Shown here piece after piece: positions 37,894 to 46,358 of a stretch of 64,000 nucleotides of DNA. Origin of the DNA: Paenibacillus sp. FSL R7-0273 (GTDB lineage: Bacteria > Bacillota > Bacilli > Paenibacillales > Paenibacillaceae); the NCBI RefSeq assembly GCF_000758625.1, contig NZ_CP009283.1:1809501-1873500 (forward strand). Reading direction: 5' to 3'. The position numbers were made by a program, and so were the translations under genes. Under the pieces are notes generated by a model, which saw nothing but the letters and a program-made list of their open reading frames with translations, searched no databases and was not told the DNA's origin. Numbering within the stretch: position 1 is the stretch's first letter; every line of letters begins with the position of its first letter.

Positions 37894-38772
37894 ATGAATA
37901 AATACTTGGGAAATAAACCGGCACTGGCGCTGTTTCTGCTCCCTGCCCTGATATTATACAGTGTTATCCTCATCTACCCTGTCTTGCAGTCGGTAGTACG
38001 CAGCTTCTATGACTGGGACGGGCTGAGCACGGCAACCTTTGCGGGCCTGTCCAACTACCGTGAGCTGTTCAGTGATCCGCTGCTGGCCACTTCGCTTAAG
38101 AACGGGGCTTTGTTTGCCCTGGTGCTGGTTGTTTTCCAGATCGGGCTTGGCACCATTCTGGCGCTGGTCTGCGCCAATCCGCGGGTACGCGGGCGCAAGC
38201 TGCTGAAGACAGCTTATTTTATCCCGGTTGTACTGTCGGTTACCGTTGTCTGCCAATTATGGATCGCTATGTACGACCCGACGAACGGGCTGGTGAACAA
38301 GCTGTTCGATGTGCTGGGCATTCCTTATCAGCAGAACTGGCTGGTTTCACCGACGCAGTCAATTATTGCGATTGCTTTTGTCAACGCCTGGCAGTTTATG
38401 GGGTACCAGTTCTCGCTCTTGTATGCAGGAGTTAAAGCTGTGCCTGAGGATTACTTCGAAGCTGCAACGATTGACGGCTGCGGAAAATGGCGGGCTCACT
38501 GGCATGTAACCCTGCCGCTGATGCGCGAGACGTTCAAATTCTGCTTCACCATCGCCATCACCTCCGGGATCGGGGCGTTTGTACAGATGCTGATTATGAC
38601 TAACGGCGGTCCGGGAACAACGAACTACACCTTGACCTTTATGATCTACCGTTATGCCTTCCTGGAGAGCAATTATGGTTATGCCTGTGCTGTATCAGTT
38701 TTGCTCGTGTTAATCTCGCTTGTAGCTACTGTTGTCATTAACAAAGTATTCGACCGCGGGCAGCATGCTTAA
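37894..38772 (+). CDS. sugar ABC permease, MalF/UgpA type
   Basis: 292 residues, six helices. Starts KPALALFLLPALILYSVILIYPVLQSV; the EAA loop is YFEAATIDGCGKWRAHWHVTLPLM. GGAGGG lies before the ATG at 37894; an earlier in-frame ATG at 37840 has no ribosome site. It is the first channel subunit for the preceding binding protein and overlaps nothing; the partner permease begins 16 bp later. Confidence 0.92.
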   Translation: MNKYLGNKPALALFLLPALILYSVILIYPVLQSVVRSFYDWDGLSTATFAGLSNYRELFSDPLLATSLKNGALFALVLVVFQIGLGTILALVCANPRVRGRKLLKTAYFIPVVLSVTVVCQLWIAMYDPTNGLVNKLFDVLGIPYQQNWLVSPTQSIIAIAFVNAWQFMGYQFSLLYAGVKAVPEDYFEAATIDGCGKWRAHWHVTLPLMRETFKFCFTIAITSGIGAFVQMLIMTNGGPGTTNYTLTFMIYRYAFLESNYGYACAVSVLLVLISLVATVVINKVFDRGQHA

Positions 38773-38788
38773 TGGAAAGGAGCACAAC

Positions 38789-39634
38789 ATGAACTCAAAA
38801 ACTACATTCCGGTCCATTGGCAGCTTCCTGCTGCAAATTCCGCTGTGGCTGTACTTTATTGTCTCTGTCTACCCGCTGTTCTGGATGATCTCCTATTCTC
38901 TGAAAAATAATGACGAAATCTTCGTCACCAACCCGTTCGGCTTCCCGACCCATTTCCGGTTCGAAAACTATGTGAACGCATGGACACAGTTTAATATTCC
39001 GCGCTATTTTATGAACAGCTTCATCGTTTCTATTATATCCACGCTGTTTATTCTGCTGCTGGCCCTGATGTTCGCTTTTGCCGTAGCACGGATGCAGTGG
39101 AAATTCCGCTCGGCGGTCAGAACGTATATGATTGTCGGAATGTTCATGCCGCTGCAGGTAATTATGATTCCGTTGGCCCTTCTTGTGCGTGATTTCCACC
39201 TTACCAATACGTACGGAGCACTAATCATTCCCTATATAGCTATCGGTCTGCCGTTCTCTACGATGGTGTTCTACGGATTCCTAGTGAGCATTCCCCGGGA
39301 AATAGAGGAGGCAGCCTGCATTGATGGGGCCAGCATCTACCGGCTGTTTGGCCGGGTTATTCTGCCATTGGCGCTTCCGGCGATTGCTACGATCGCGATT
39401 TTCCAATTCCTGAACAACTGGAACGAGTTCACTCTGGCCTACATTCTGATTTCGGATGAAAATATGAAAACACTGCCGCTCGGCCTGCTCTTTTTCCAGG
39501 GCTCTTACAGCACAGACTGGGGAGCGATGGGGGCAGTAATGACGATTGCTTCGCTTCCTATGGTACTTGTTTATCTGCTGCTGAGTGAGCAGGTGGAGCG
39601 GGCGATGACGGTAGGCTCTGCGGTAAAAGGCTGA
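38789..39634 (+). CDS. sugar ABC permease, MalG/UgpE type
   Basis: 281 residues from the ATG at 38789, after AAAGGAG. It begins with IPLWLYFIVSVYPLFWMISYSLKNNDEIF; the EAA loop is EIEEAACIDGASIYRLFGRVILPLA; the C-terminus ERAMTVGSAVKG is typical. It completes the importer; a strong terminator lies 80 bp downstream. As for the other importers here, no ATPase gene is present. Confidence 0.92.
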   Translation: MNSKTTFRSIGSFLLQIPLWLYFIVSVYPLFWMISYSLKNNDEIFVTNPFGFPTHFRFENYVNAWTQFNIPRYFMNSFIVSIISTLFILLLALMFAFAVARMQWKFRSAVRTYMIVGMFMPLQVIMIPLALLVRDFHLTNTYGALIIPYIAIGLPFSTMVFYGFLVSIPREIEEAACIDGASIYRLFGRVILPLALPAIATIAIFQFLNNWNEFTLAYILISDENMKTLPLGLLFFQGSYSTDWGAMGAVMTIASLPMVLVYLLLSEQVERAMTVGSAVKG

Positions 39635-39714
39635 TTATTCCGGCAGAATACATTTTGCAGGTATAACAGCAGGACTAACAGGAGTGACAGGATTAGCAGG
39701 ACTAATATGATGTA

Positions 39715-39760
39715 AACCGGATTTTAAGATTGGGAAATCTTAAGGTCCGGTTTTTTTTTG
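39715..39760 (+). terminator. terminator of the SBP-permease operon
   Basis: AACCGGAT, AAGATT pair with AATCTT, GTCCGGTT around GGGA, followed by nine T. Confidence 0.9.
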
Positions 39761-39779
39761 ATGCAACCTCAACGCCCCG

Positions 39780-39990
39780 ACGTTAACGCCAACACCGAGG
39801 CCAACAGCGAAGCCAACCCCGCCGCCAACACCAACACCAACACCACCAGCACCAGTACTAACGCTAACACCAACACCAACACTAACACCAACACCAACAC
39901 TAACACCAACACTAACACTAACACCAACACCACCACCACCACCACCAACACCAACACCAACATCAACACCAGCACCAACCCGTTAGCCGG
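39780..39990. repeat. AACACC/AACACT hexanucleotide tract
   Basis: A degenerate six-base tandem repeat, with CACCAACACC patches, running for about 210 bp between the operon terminator and the nuclease promoter. It yields an apparent Asn-Thr repeat on the plus strand and Val-Leu repeats on the minus strand. No ribosome site precedes the plus-strand ATG, which lies in the terminator T run, so it is treated as non-coding. Such tracts are prone to slippage. Confidence 0.75.
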
Positions 39991-40027
39991 CCATATGGGA
40001 TATTGTCTTTACTCTAAATAATCACCC

Positions 40028-40056
40028 TTGACGGAGTGAAGCGCCAAATCTATAAT
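40028..40056 (+). promoter_or_regulatory. sigma-A promoter of nuclease module A
   Basis: TTGACG, 17-bp spacer, perfect TATAAT. The same arrangement (TTGACG, 18 bp, TATAAT) precedes the second nuclease copy, while sequence further upstream is not shared. Confidence 0.8.
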
Positions 40057-40062
40057 CAAACC

Positions 40063-40117
40063 AAACGGACGAAGAACGTCCCGCACTCCTAAGCTTATTG
40101 GGGTGCGGGACTTTTTT
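40063..40117 (+). ncRNA. conserved leader with terminator-like hairpin (module A)
   Basis: Begins at the expected transcription start and contains AAACGGACGAAG, then the 12-bp stem GTCCCGCACTCC / GGGGTGCGGGAC (40078-40111) and six T. Most transcripts should end here, giving an RNA of about 55 nt; read-through would express the nuclease 23 bp further on. The same leader, with one compensated-type change (C-G to T-G) in the stem and a different loop, precedes copy B. It could be an attenuator or a functional small RNA. Confidence 0.6.
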
Positions 40118-40140
40118 GTGTTAAAAGGGGGAAGAGAGTA

Positions 40141-40821
40141 ATGGGATTTGCTGAAGAGCATATGAAATGGCTTGTTTTTCATAAGAAGCGGAGGAGCGGT
40201 GAACGGCTGGACCGTCTTGAGCGTGGACACGGCCATGGCGAAAAGATTTTTGTTGAGCGGGTATGGTGGCCGATTTTTGGTCATATGGATGATTTGCATC
40301 CTGAGTATGAGGTCTCGGACTGGCGGGGAAGGCCGTACTTTGTTGATTTTGTGTGGAAACGGGGGGAGATAAAGGTAGCTATAGAGGTAAAAGGCTATGG
40401 CCCGCATGTACAGCAAATCGATCGGACCAGGTACAGGCAGGAGCTCAACCGGGAAACATATCTGCAAATAGCAGGTTATCAGGTAGTTGCGGTTCCCTAT
40501 GATGATTTGGAATCGGCATCGGATCTGACCATTTCGTTGTTCAAGTCCTTACTGGCTCCAAGTTTGCTGATAAATACTGATGAGTTAGAGCATCACTACA
40601 CCAGACTGGAGAGGGACATTATGCGTGCAGTGGTACGATGGAACGGGATGATCCGTCCTGTAGATTTAGCGAACGGGCTGAGGGTTCATCCGCGCACTAT
40701 ACGTAAATCCTTAACCCGGCTGTGTGAAAAGGGGAAACTAAGGCCTGTCCCGGCGAGCGGAAGCAGCAGGATCTGCCGCTATGAATATGTTCCTTCCATA
40801 ATGAATAACGGACTATGGTAG
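40141..40821 (+). CDS. predicted PD-(D/E)XK nuclease with C-terminal winged-helix region (copy A)
   Basis: 226 residues. The middle shows a restriction-endonuclease-like core: Asp69 in YFVDFVW, then Glu82 and Lys84 in AIEVKGYG, with Glu39 as possible helix-1 acid. This is the pattern of DUF559/Vsr-like nucleases. A basic N-terminus (HKKRRSGERLDRLERGHGHG) precedes it. Residues about 155-200 (RPVDLANGLRVHPRTIRKSLTRLCEKGKL) resemble a winged helix. A near-identical-length paralogue lies at 54636-55316. The gene follows a promoter and hairpin leader, and a 51-bp repeat array starts 16 bp after its stop. GGGGGAAGAGAGTA precedes the ATG. Not a recognised restriction system: no methylase is adjacent. 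Function unknown. Confidence 0.75.
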   Translation: MGFAEEHMKWLVFHKKRRSGERLDRLERGHGHGEKIFVERVWWPIFGHMDDLHPEYEVSDWRGRPYFVDFVWKRGEIKVAIEVKGYGPHVQQIDRTRYRQELNRETYLQIAGYQVVAVPYDDLESASDLTISLFKSLLAPSLLINTDELEHHYTRLERDIMRAVVRWNGMIRPVDLANGLRVHPRTIRKSLTRLCEKGKLRPVPASGSSRICRYEYVPSIMNNGLW

Positions 40822-40837
40822 ATTGAGCCGGCTACCG

Positions 40838-41551
40838 AATGTGAGGCAAAAATGCCCTTGATTCTGCCGAAAGTCGGCCGGACGCCGAAATGAAGGGCAA
40901 AAATGCCCTTGATTCCGCCGAAAGTCGGCCGGGCGCCGAAATGAAGGGCAAAAATGCCCTTGATTCCGCCAAAAGTCGGCCGGAAGCCGAAATGAAGGGC
41001 AAAAATGCCTCTGATTCCGCCAAAAGTCGGCCGGAAGCCGAAATGAAGGGCAAAAATGCCTCTGATTCCGCCAAAAGTCGGCCGAACGCCGAAATGAAGG
41101 GCAAAAATGCCTCTGATTCCGCCAAAAGTCGGTCGGGCGCCGAAATGAGAGGCACAAATGCCCTTGATTCCGCCAAAAGTCGGCCGGACGCCGAAATGAA
41201 GGGCAAAACTGCCTCTGATTCCGCCAAAAGTCGGCCAGACGCCGAAATGAGAGGCACAAATGCCCTTGATTCCGCCAAAAGTCGGCCGAACGCCGAAATG
41301 AAGGGCAAAAGTGCCTCTGATTCCGCCAAAAGTCGGCCGGACGCCGAAATGAGAGGCAAAAGTGCCTCTGATTCCGCCAAAAGTCGGCCGGGCGCCGAAA
41401 TGAGAGGCACAAATGCCCTTGATTCCGCCAAAAGTCGGCCGAACGCCGAAATGAAGGGCAAAAGTGCCTCTGATTCCGCCAAAAGTCGGCCGGACGCCGA
41501 AATGAGAGGCAAAAGTGCCTCTGATTCCGCCAAAGGCAGGCCGCCCCCGGC
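40838..41551. repeat. 51-bp tandem repeat array of module A (14 units)
   Basis: Fourteen units, starts at 40838 + 51n, the last at 41501 being partly diverged. Each unit has the hairpin GGGCA-AAAA-TGCCC, or AGGCA variants, then GATTCCGCC and a second small hairpin CCGA-AAG-TCGG. The unit is related to that of the IS-interrupted array at 34423-36333. Because 51 is 17 codons and stops are absent, long open frames run on both strands; none has a ribosome site. I treat the array as non-coding. Confidence 0.92.
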
Positions 41552-41660
41552 CAACCCGTAATCTTTTCCTTCTATATAATACAGTCCAGTCCAAGAGCTT
41601 CCCCTCTGAGCCGAATAACATGCTACTAGATTCAATCTCCATATTGAAGAGGTGGTATAA

Positions 41661-42557
41661 ATGAAACGGAAGTCGTCAGCGGGGAAGCGGCGTACCCAAT
41701 CTGCAAGAACACGGTTACTCTCCAAGCTAAGCCCCAGCTTAAAAAAGAAGCTAAGCGGCTCCTCTCCACAGTCCAAACAGCCCCAGCCAGGCCTGAGGCG
41801 CAAGGCAAAGGCTTACACTGTGGATTTTTCCGTAATCGGCGACAGCCATGTGGGCTATGCGAACAGCTCAGCTATTTTCAAAGATTTGTTGCCTAAGGCG
41901 GCGGGGAGCGGGAATAAACGTTTTTTCATTTTCGGCGGGGACAATACGCAGGCCGGGGCGAATCACGGGAAGGACGCGGACACATATTACAGGGATTTTA
42001 AAAATATCGTCACTGCCACGCTCGGCAGCATCCCCTACAAAGCTTCAATCGGAAACTGGGAGGCCAGCACCCGGGCGCTGTTCACCAAGTATCTTGGAGC
42101 AGTAACCGGACGGATGAATTTTCCCGGCACCCAGGGGCTGGTCCGGTATGTGTGGCTGGATTGTGCGCTGGGAAGCTTTTCGGCTGACAGTATCAATCTG
42201 CTCAAAAACCTGGATGACCGCTACTATTATATAATCGACTTCCACTGGCCGCTCCAGATCAGCGGGATTACAGTGGAATCCAGCCATGTGCTCAGCGCGG
42301 CGGAGACGGCGAAGTTTTTTGCGGCGATCCCCGATAAGGTGAGGGATAAGGTACTGGCGGTTTTTACTCATCACGGCCATAAGTTCTTCCGCAAGCTGAC
42401 CAATATTTATCCGGGCTTCAGCAAGACCAAATTCTTCGTGACCGGCTGCTCGGGCGATTATAAATGTAAGCCAAGCGGCGACCGGGGGTATTACAACGGG
42501 ACACTGAGAATTAACGGCTCAACTGTCATGGTAGATGCTTACAGAGTAACTGTATAA
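41661..42557 (+). CDS. metallophosphoesterase-like protein with altered metal motifs
   Basis: 298 residues. A 50-residue Lys/Arg/Ser-rich head, then a calcineurin-like fold: DFSVIGDSHVGY (Asp61, His63), FFIFGGDNTQ (Asp94, Asn95), ASIGNWEAS (131-135) and VFTHHGHKF (His237, His238, His240). In ordinary members the third block is GNHD/E and the second ends in Asp; here Trp133 replaces the metal-binding His, and Gln replaces the Asp. It may therefore bind metals differently or be inactive. GAGGTGG precedes the ATG. It lies just after the module A repeat array, has its own terminator and shows no obvious operon partner. No secretion signal is clear. Confidence 0.7.
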   Translation: MKRKSSAGKRRTQSARTRLLSKLSPSLKKKLSGSSPQSKQPQPGLRRKAKAYTVDFSVIGDSHVGYANSSAIFKDLLPKAAGSGNKRFFIFGGDNTQAGANHGKDADTYYRDFKNIVTATLGSIPYKASIGNWEASTRALFTKYLGAVTGRMNFPGTQGLVRYVWLDCALGSFSADSINLLKNLDDRYYYIIDFHWPLQISGITVESSHVLSAAETAKFFAAIPDKVRDKVLAVFTHHGHKFFRKLTNIYPGFSKTKFFVTGCSGDYKCKPSGDRGYYNGTLRINGSTVMVDAYRVTV

Positions 42558-42599
42558 TGCAGACCGGCTATATGTACTGACCTATATGTACCGAACCCA

Positions 42600-42623
42600 A
42601 GCTCCGCGATGCGGGGCTTTTTG
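42600..42623 (+). terminator. terminator after the phosphoesterase-like gene
   Basis: AGCTCCGC and GCGGGGCT pair across GAT, followed by five T. The stretch from here to 42986 holds no visible gene, only a possible promoter near 42829. Confidence 0.75.
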
Positions 42624-42828
42624 GGCAGAAAGGAACTTCTAGGGTGCCCGCAAAGTACCTGAGTCAGCATCCGCGAGAGCATCACGTTGCGGGGCTTTTC
42701 AGCTTTTTCCAGGGGAACGGTGTGCCCTTAACTGTCTGGTGAAATGACAACCCGAGGGTGTGAAATGAACAGCCGGGTGCTCTAAAGCCAGCAGCAGCAA
42801 GGGTTTTAGACTGGTACTAAGATGACTA

Positions 42829-42858
42829 TAGACGGCAATTCCGCAGCTACACTATATT
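42829..42858 (+). promoter_or_regulatory. possible promoter of the GH5 operon
   Basis: TAGACG, 18-bp spacer, TATATT, about 130 bp upstream of the secreted GH5 gene. Moderate match only. Confidence 0.4.
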
Positions 42859-42986
42859 GGTGGCAGAGCAAGCAGCTGCTGCCCGAAGGTGCTGTACAGA
42901 AAGATGTACTTCTCTGTGCGGCTTTCAAATGAATACGCTTTCCTGTACATGATGAGGTGAAATCCCAATCCAAGGAGGCTGTATGA

Positions 42987-44108
42987 ATGTCATCTAATCT
43001 AAAAAAACACCCTGCGCTGACGTGGTTCCTGTGCACAAGCCTGTTCCTTTCATTATTCATTAGCGGCGGCGCGGCAAGTGCCGAAGGGACGCCGGGAACG
43101 GTAGCTTTCCAGTCTATAGAAGCGAAGCCGATGGTGGCCCTGATGGGCAGGGGAACCAACCTTGGCAACACGTTCGAAGGGAACTGGAACAGCCAGAGCT
43201 ATCAGGATGTGAAGAACACGGTAGACGCTTTTATCGCTGCGGGCTACACGAACATCCGGATTCCGGTGAACTGGGGCGGACGGGGAACGAAATACGCTTC
43301 GACGGCAGATGAGCAGGGGCATTTCTCAGCCAGCGCCCCGAATGTAGCAACGGTAAAACAGCTGGTAGACTATGTCTTGAACGATGTAAATACCGTGCGG
43401 AAAAGCCAGAACAAACAGCCGGTCATCCTGATCATCAACACGCATCATGAAGAATGGGCGATGAGCGCGCTGCAGGGGGAGCCTGCTTTTGAGAGCAATA
43501 TGCAAAGGCTGGAGACGATCTGGACGGGAATCGCCGGGCTGTTCAAGGATGCGCCGGAGACGCTGCTGTTCGAGCTGTTCAATGAGCCGCATCTGAGCAT
43601 GAACACCGGGGCGGCGGCCAAGGCAAGCGTCATCGAGCTCAACAAACGGGCGTATGCGGCGATCCGCAGCTTTACCGTAAACGGCACGCAGCCGCACGCT
43701 CAGCGGAATCTTATTTTTGGCGGATACAACTACAACAGCGCTTGGGGCCTGTATGATACGTACCGCAATCCGCTGGACCTGCCGGGTGAGGGAGAGGACC
43801 GTTTTGTCATCGGCACCTACCACTCGTATTATCCGAATCTGGCAGACCATCTGAAGCGGGTAGACGATGTAAAAAGAGAGTTCGCAGACGTGCACGGCAT
43901 TCCGGTATATATGGGCGAATTCGGGTACGAGCACCGGGGTGTTATCACCGATACGCTGCTTGATTCCTACCGGCAGATTGCGAGTAAAGCGGTCTCGGGA
44001 GGATTTGCCTTCTCGGTATGGGATGACAACGGCTGGTATCAGATCTATAACCGCTCGACCGGGCAATTCAACGCATTGAAGGATCAGGTGCTGTATCCCG
44101 GCAATTAA
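42987..44108 (+). CDS. secreted glycoside hydrolase family 5 (endoglucanase type)
   Basis: 373 residues with a Sec signal peptide (KKHPALTWFLCTSLFLSLFISGGAASA, cut after ASA). GH5 signatures: GRGTNLGNTFEG near the start, NIRIPVNWGG, VILIINTHHEEW, the acid/base motif FELFNEPH (Glu200) and the nucleophile motif YMGEFGY (Glu311). There is no carbohydrate-binding module. The enzyme should cut beta-1,4-glucan or a related beta-glycan outside the cell, and the fragments would enter through the importer encoded directly downstream (first permease 31 bp later). AAGGAGG precedes the start. The true polymer is unclear, since downstream enzymes include a glucuronidase and a GH94 phosphorylase. Confidence 0.9.
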   Translation: MSSNLKKHPALTWFLCTSLFLSLFISGGAASAEGTPGTVAFQSIEAKPMVALMGRGTNLGNTFEGNWNSQSYQDVKNTVDAFIAAGYTNIRIPVNWGGRGTKYASTADEQGHFSASAPNVATVKQLVDYVLNDVNTVRKSQNKQPVILIINTHHEEWAMSALQGEPAFESNMQRLETIWTGIAGLFKDAPETLLFELFNEPHLSMNTGAAAKASVIELNKRAYAAIRSFTVNGTQPHAQRNLIFGGYNYNSAWGLYDTYRNPLDLPGEGEDRFVIGTYHSYYPNLADHLKRVDDVKREFADVHGIPVYMGEFGYEHRGVITDTLLDSYRQIASKAVSGGFAFSVWDDNGWYQIYNRSTGQFNALKDQVLYPGN

Positions 44109-44139
44109 TCCTTAGCAATGCTGGAAATGGGGAAGGAAC

Positions 44140-45093
44140 ATGGGAAATCCTATCGCGGCTTCGAAGCCGACAATAACAAATGTGTACCGCAGGCAGAGGC
44201 TGAGACGGATGGTCCGCAACAAATGGCTGTATATCATGCTTCTGCCCGGGCTGCTGTATTTTATTATTTTCAAATATGTGCCGATGTACGGCCTGCTGCT
44301 CGCCTTTAAGAATTACCAGCCTTTTCTGGGCTTTGTGGACAGTGAGTGGGTGGGGCTGAAGCACTTTAACCGCTTTTTCGGGGACCCGCTGTTCTGGAAG
44401 CTGCTCAGCAATACGTTCATTCTGGCCGCCTACAACATCCTGTTCTTCTTTCCGCTGCCGATCATTCTGGCGCTGATGCTGAACGAGCTGCGGTCGCAGG
44501 CCTACAAAAAATGGATTCAGACGATGGTCTACATCCCTCACTTTATGTCCTGGGTCGTCATCGTTTCAATTGCCTACCTATTTTTCACCACCGAAGGCGG
44601 TCTGGTCAATGAGGCGATCGCCTCCATGGGCGGGGAAAAGGTCCAGTTCCTGCTTAGTCCCGGCTGGTTCCGGACGTTCATAACGGGTGAAGTGATGTGG
44701 AAGGAAACCGGGTGGGGCACAATTATCTTCCTCGCGGCGCTGGCGGGAGTAGACACACAGCTCTATGAGGCTGCCAAAATCGACGGGGCAGGACGCATGC
44801 GCCAGCTCTGGCATATCACGCTTCCGGCCATCCGCTCCACCATTATTATTCTGCTGATCCTGCGGCTGGGGAATTTCCTCGATACGGGGTTTGAGCAAAT
44901 CTTCCTGATGCTGAACTCGCTCAACCGTGAGGTCGGTGAAGTGTTCGATACCTATGTGTATACCACCGGGATATCGCAGGGGGAGTACAGCTACAGTACG
45001 GCGGTCGGGTTGTTTAAGTCCGTGGTCGGACTGGTGCTGGTATTCGGCTCTAACTTTATAGCCAAACGTTTTGGCGAGGAAGGAATTCTCTAA
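44140..45093 (+). CDS. sugar ABC permease, LplB type
   Basis: 317 residues. NKWLYIMLLPGLLYFIIFKYVPMYGLLLAFKNY at the start is typical for LplB, and the EAA loop is YEAAKIDGAGRMRQLWHITLP. Six helices predicted. It pairs with the LplC-type permease 27 bp downstream. Cotranscribed with the upstream GH5 gene, it takes up the products of that enzyme; this link is inferred from gene order. Confidence 0.92.
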   Translation: MGNPIAASKPTITNVYRRQRLRRMVRNKWLYIMLLPGLLYFIIFKYVPMYGLLLAFKNYQPFLGFVDSEWVGLKHFNRFFGDPLFWKLLSNTFILAAYNILFFFPLPIILALMLNELRSQAYKKWIQTMVYIPHFMSWVVIVSIAYLFFTTEGGLVNEAIASMGGEKVQFLLSPGWFRTFITGEVMWKETGWGTIIFLAALAGVDTQLYEAAKIDGAGRMRQLWHITLPAIRSTIIILLILRLGNFLDTGFEQIFLMLNSLNREVGEVFDTYVYTTGISQGEYSYSTAVGLFKSVVGLVLVFGSNFIAKRFGEEGIL

Positions 45094-45120
45094 GCAAATC
45101 ATCCGAAAGGAGGTAGAATT

Positions 45121-46002
45121 GTGGTAAAAGAAACATCATGGGCCAGCCGGCTGTTCGATATTTTCAATATCATCGTTCTGGCAGTAATCGCGCTGGTCAC
45201 TATTATTCCGTTCATCTATGTTGTTGCAGGCTCATTTGCCACCCAGCGGGAGCTGCTGGAAAAAGGGTTCATCCTCTTCCCGACCGAGTTTTCACTGGAG
45301 GCGTACAAATACATCTTTTCGACCAGCACATTGATGCGGAGTCTAGGGGTTACTATCTTCATCACCATTGTCGGTACGCTGATCAATATTACACTGACCT
45401 GCCTGATGGCGTATCCGCTGTCCCGCAGGGATATGGATTTCCGCTCGCCGATCCAGCTTCTGATCATCTTTACGATGCTGTTCAGCGGAGGGATGATCCC
45501 GACCTTCCTGGTCGTCAAGGAGCTGGGCATGCTCGATACGTACTGGTCGCTGCTGCTGCCGGGTGCGATTAGCGCCTTTAACCTGATCATTATCCGCAGC
45601 TTCTTTCAGCAGCTTCCGCCGGATCTGGAGGAGTCGGCCAAAATCGACGGTGCCAGCGACCCCGGCATCCTGCTGCGGATCGTCATTCCATTGTCCCTGC
45701 CGGCGCTGGCTACCTTTTCCCTGTTCTATGCCGTAGGCCACTGGAACACGTATTTCAGCTCCATCCTGTATATTAACGACTCGACCAAGTGGCCGATTCA
45801 GGTGCTGCTGCGGCAGATCGTCATGCTGTCCCAGGGCGGCAGCCTCGGGGATACCTCATCACTTGAGAGTAACTTTATTCCGCCGGACCAGGCTGTTAAA
45901 ATGGCGGTCATCGTCATCTCCACCGTCCCGATTCTGATCGTATACCCGTTCCTGCAAAAGCATTTTGCCAAGGGCGCGCTGCTGGGATCGGTTAAGGGTT
46001 GA
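45121..46002 (+). CDS. sugar ABC permease, LplC type
   Basis: 293 residues from a GTG start, chosen because AAAGGAGGTAGAATT precedes it and it is the first in-frame start. EAA loop DLEESAKIDGASDPGILLRIVIPLS; tail QKHFAKGALLGSVKG. It completes the channel. The binding-protein gene follows only after 356 bp that contain palindromic repeats and no gene. Confidence 0.92.
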   Translation: MVKETSWASRLFDIFNIIVLAVIALVTIIPFIYVVAGSFATQRELLEKGFILFPTEFSLEAYKYIFSTSTLMRSLGVTIFITIVGTLINITLTCLMAYPLSRRDMDFRSPIQLLIIFTMLFSGGMIPTFLVVKELGMLDTYWSLLLPGAISAFNLIIIRSFFQQLPPDLEESAKIDGASDPGILLRIVIPLSLPALATFSLFYAVGHWNTYFSSILYINDSTKWPIQVLLRQIVMLSQGGSLGDTSSLESNFIPPDQAVKMAVIVISTVPILIVYPFLQKHFAKGALLGSVKG

Positions 46003-46118
46003 GGGAGGCTGGATGCCAGCGTAATGCCCTGCCGCCGGAACTTGGCGGGACGCTGCGACGCCGGACTTTCTTAGGATAAGGGTGCACTGGTGTCGTGACG
46101 CCTGTCTCCCGGATTCTC

Positions 46119-46309
46119 AATTAGGTGGAAAAAGATCATCTAATTTTAAAAAATCGCCCGTTTAAAGCGGTTTAAGTGTAAATAGGTAACCTAATTCGGC
46201 CGCTAAGCCGCCCGGATGCCCGTAACCTGAAATGTAAGCGGATTAATTCCAACTAATCTCATCATGCAGGCAATTCAACAGAGATTAGGTGCCGAAAATC
46301 CAACTAAAT
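46119..46309. repeat. second cluster of AATTAGGTG-type hairpin motifs
   Basis: Copies at 46119-46146, 46171-46196, 46241-46258 and 46283-46309, related to the four at 6764-6963: for example ATTAGGTGCCGAAAATCC here and ATTAGGCGGCGAAAATCC there. Both clusters hold four copies in the same rough order, so the cluster itself seems to be the dispersed unit. It sits inside an operon, between permease and binding-protein genes. Confidence 0.7.
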
Positions 46310-46358
46310 ATTTCGACCGCAGAACGAAACACAACACAGTCAAGAAAGGAACATAACA

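Noticed and set aside
39758..40021. Asn-Thr repeat protein of 87 aa
   Set aside because: Its ATG lies in the T run of a terminator, without a ribosome site, and the composition comes from the hexamer tract.
40141..40821. Type II restriction enzyme
   Set aside because: No methyltransferase is adjacent to either copy, and the protein is short with a winged-helix-like end; the fold is shared by many other nucleases.
40838..41551. CRISPR array
   Set aside because: Units are contiguous and 51 bp long with no unique spacers, and no cas genes are nearby. The variation is spread through the unit.
40779..41642. Minus-strand protein of 287 aa with repeated FGGIRGTFA
   Set aside because: It is the 51-bp array read in an open frame; there is no ribosome site or unique domain.
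42640..42720. Second terminator or small RNA after the phosphoesterase-like gene
   Set aside because: Short GC pairs can be drawn, but no stable stem with a T run was found.
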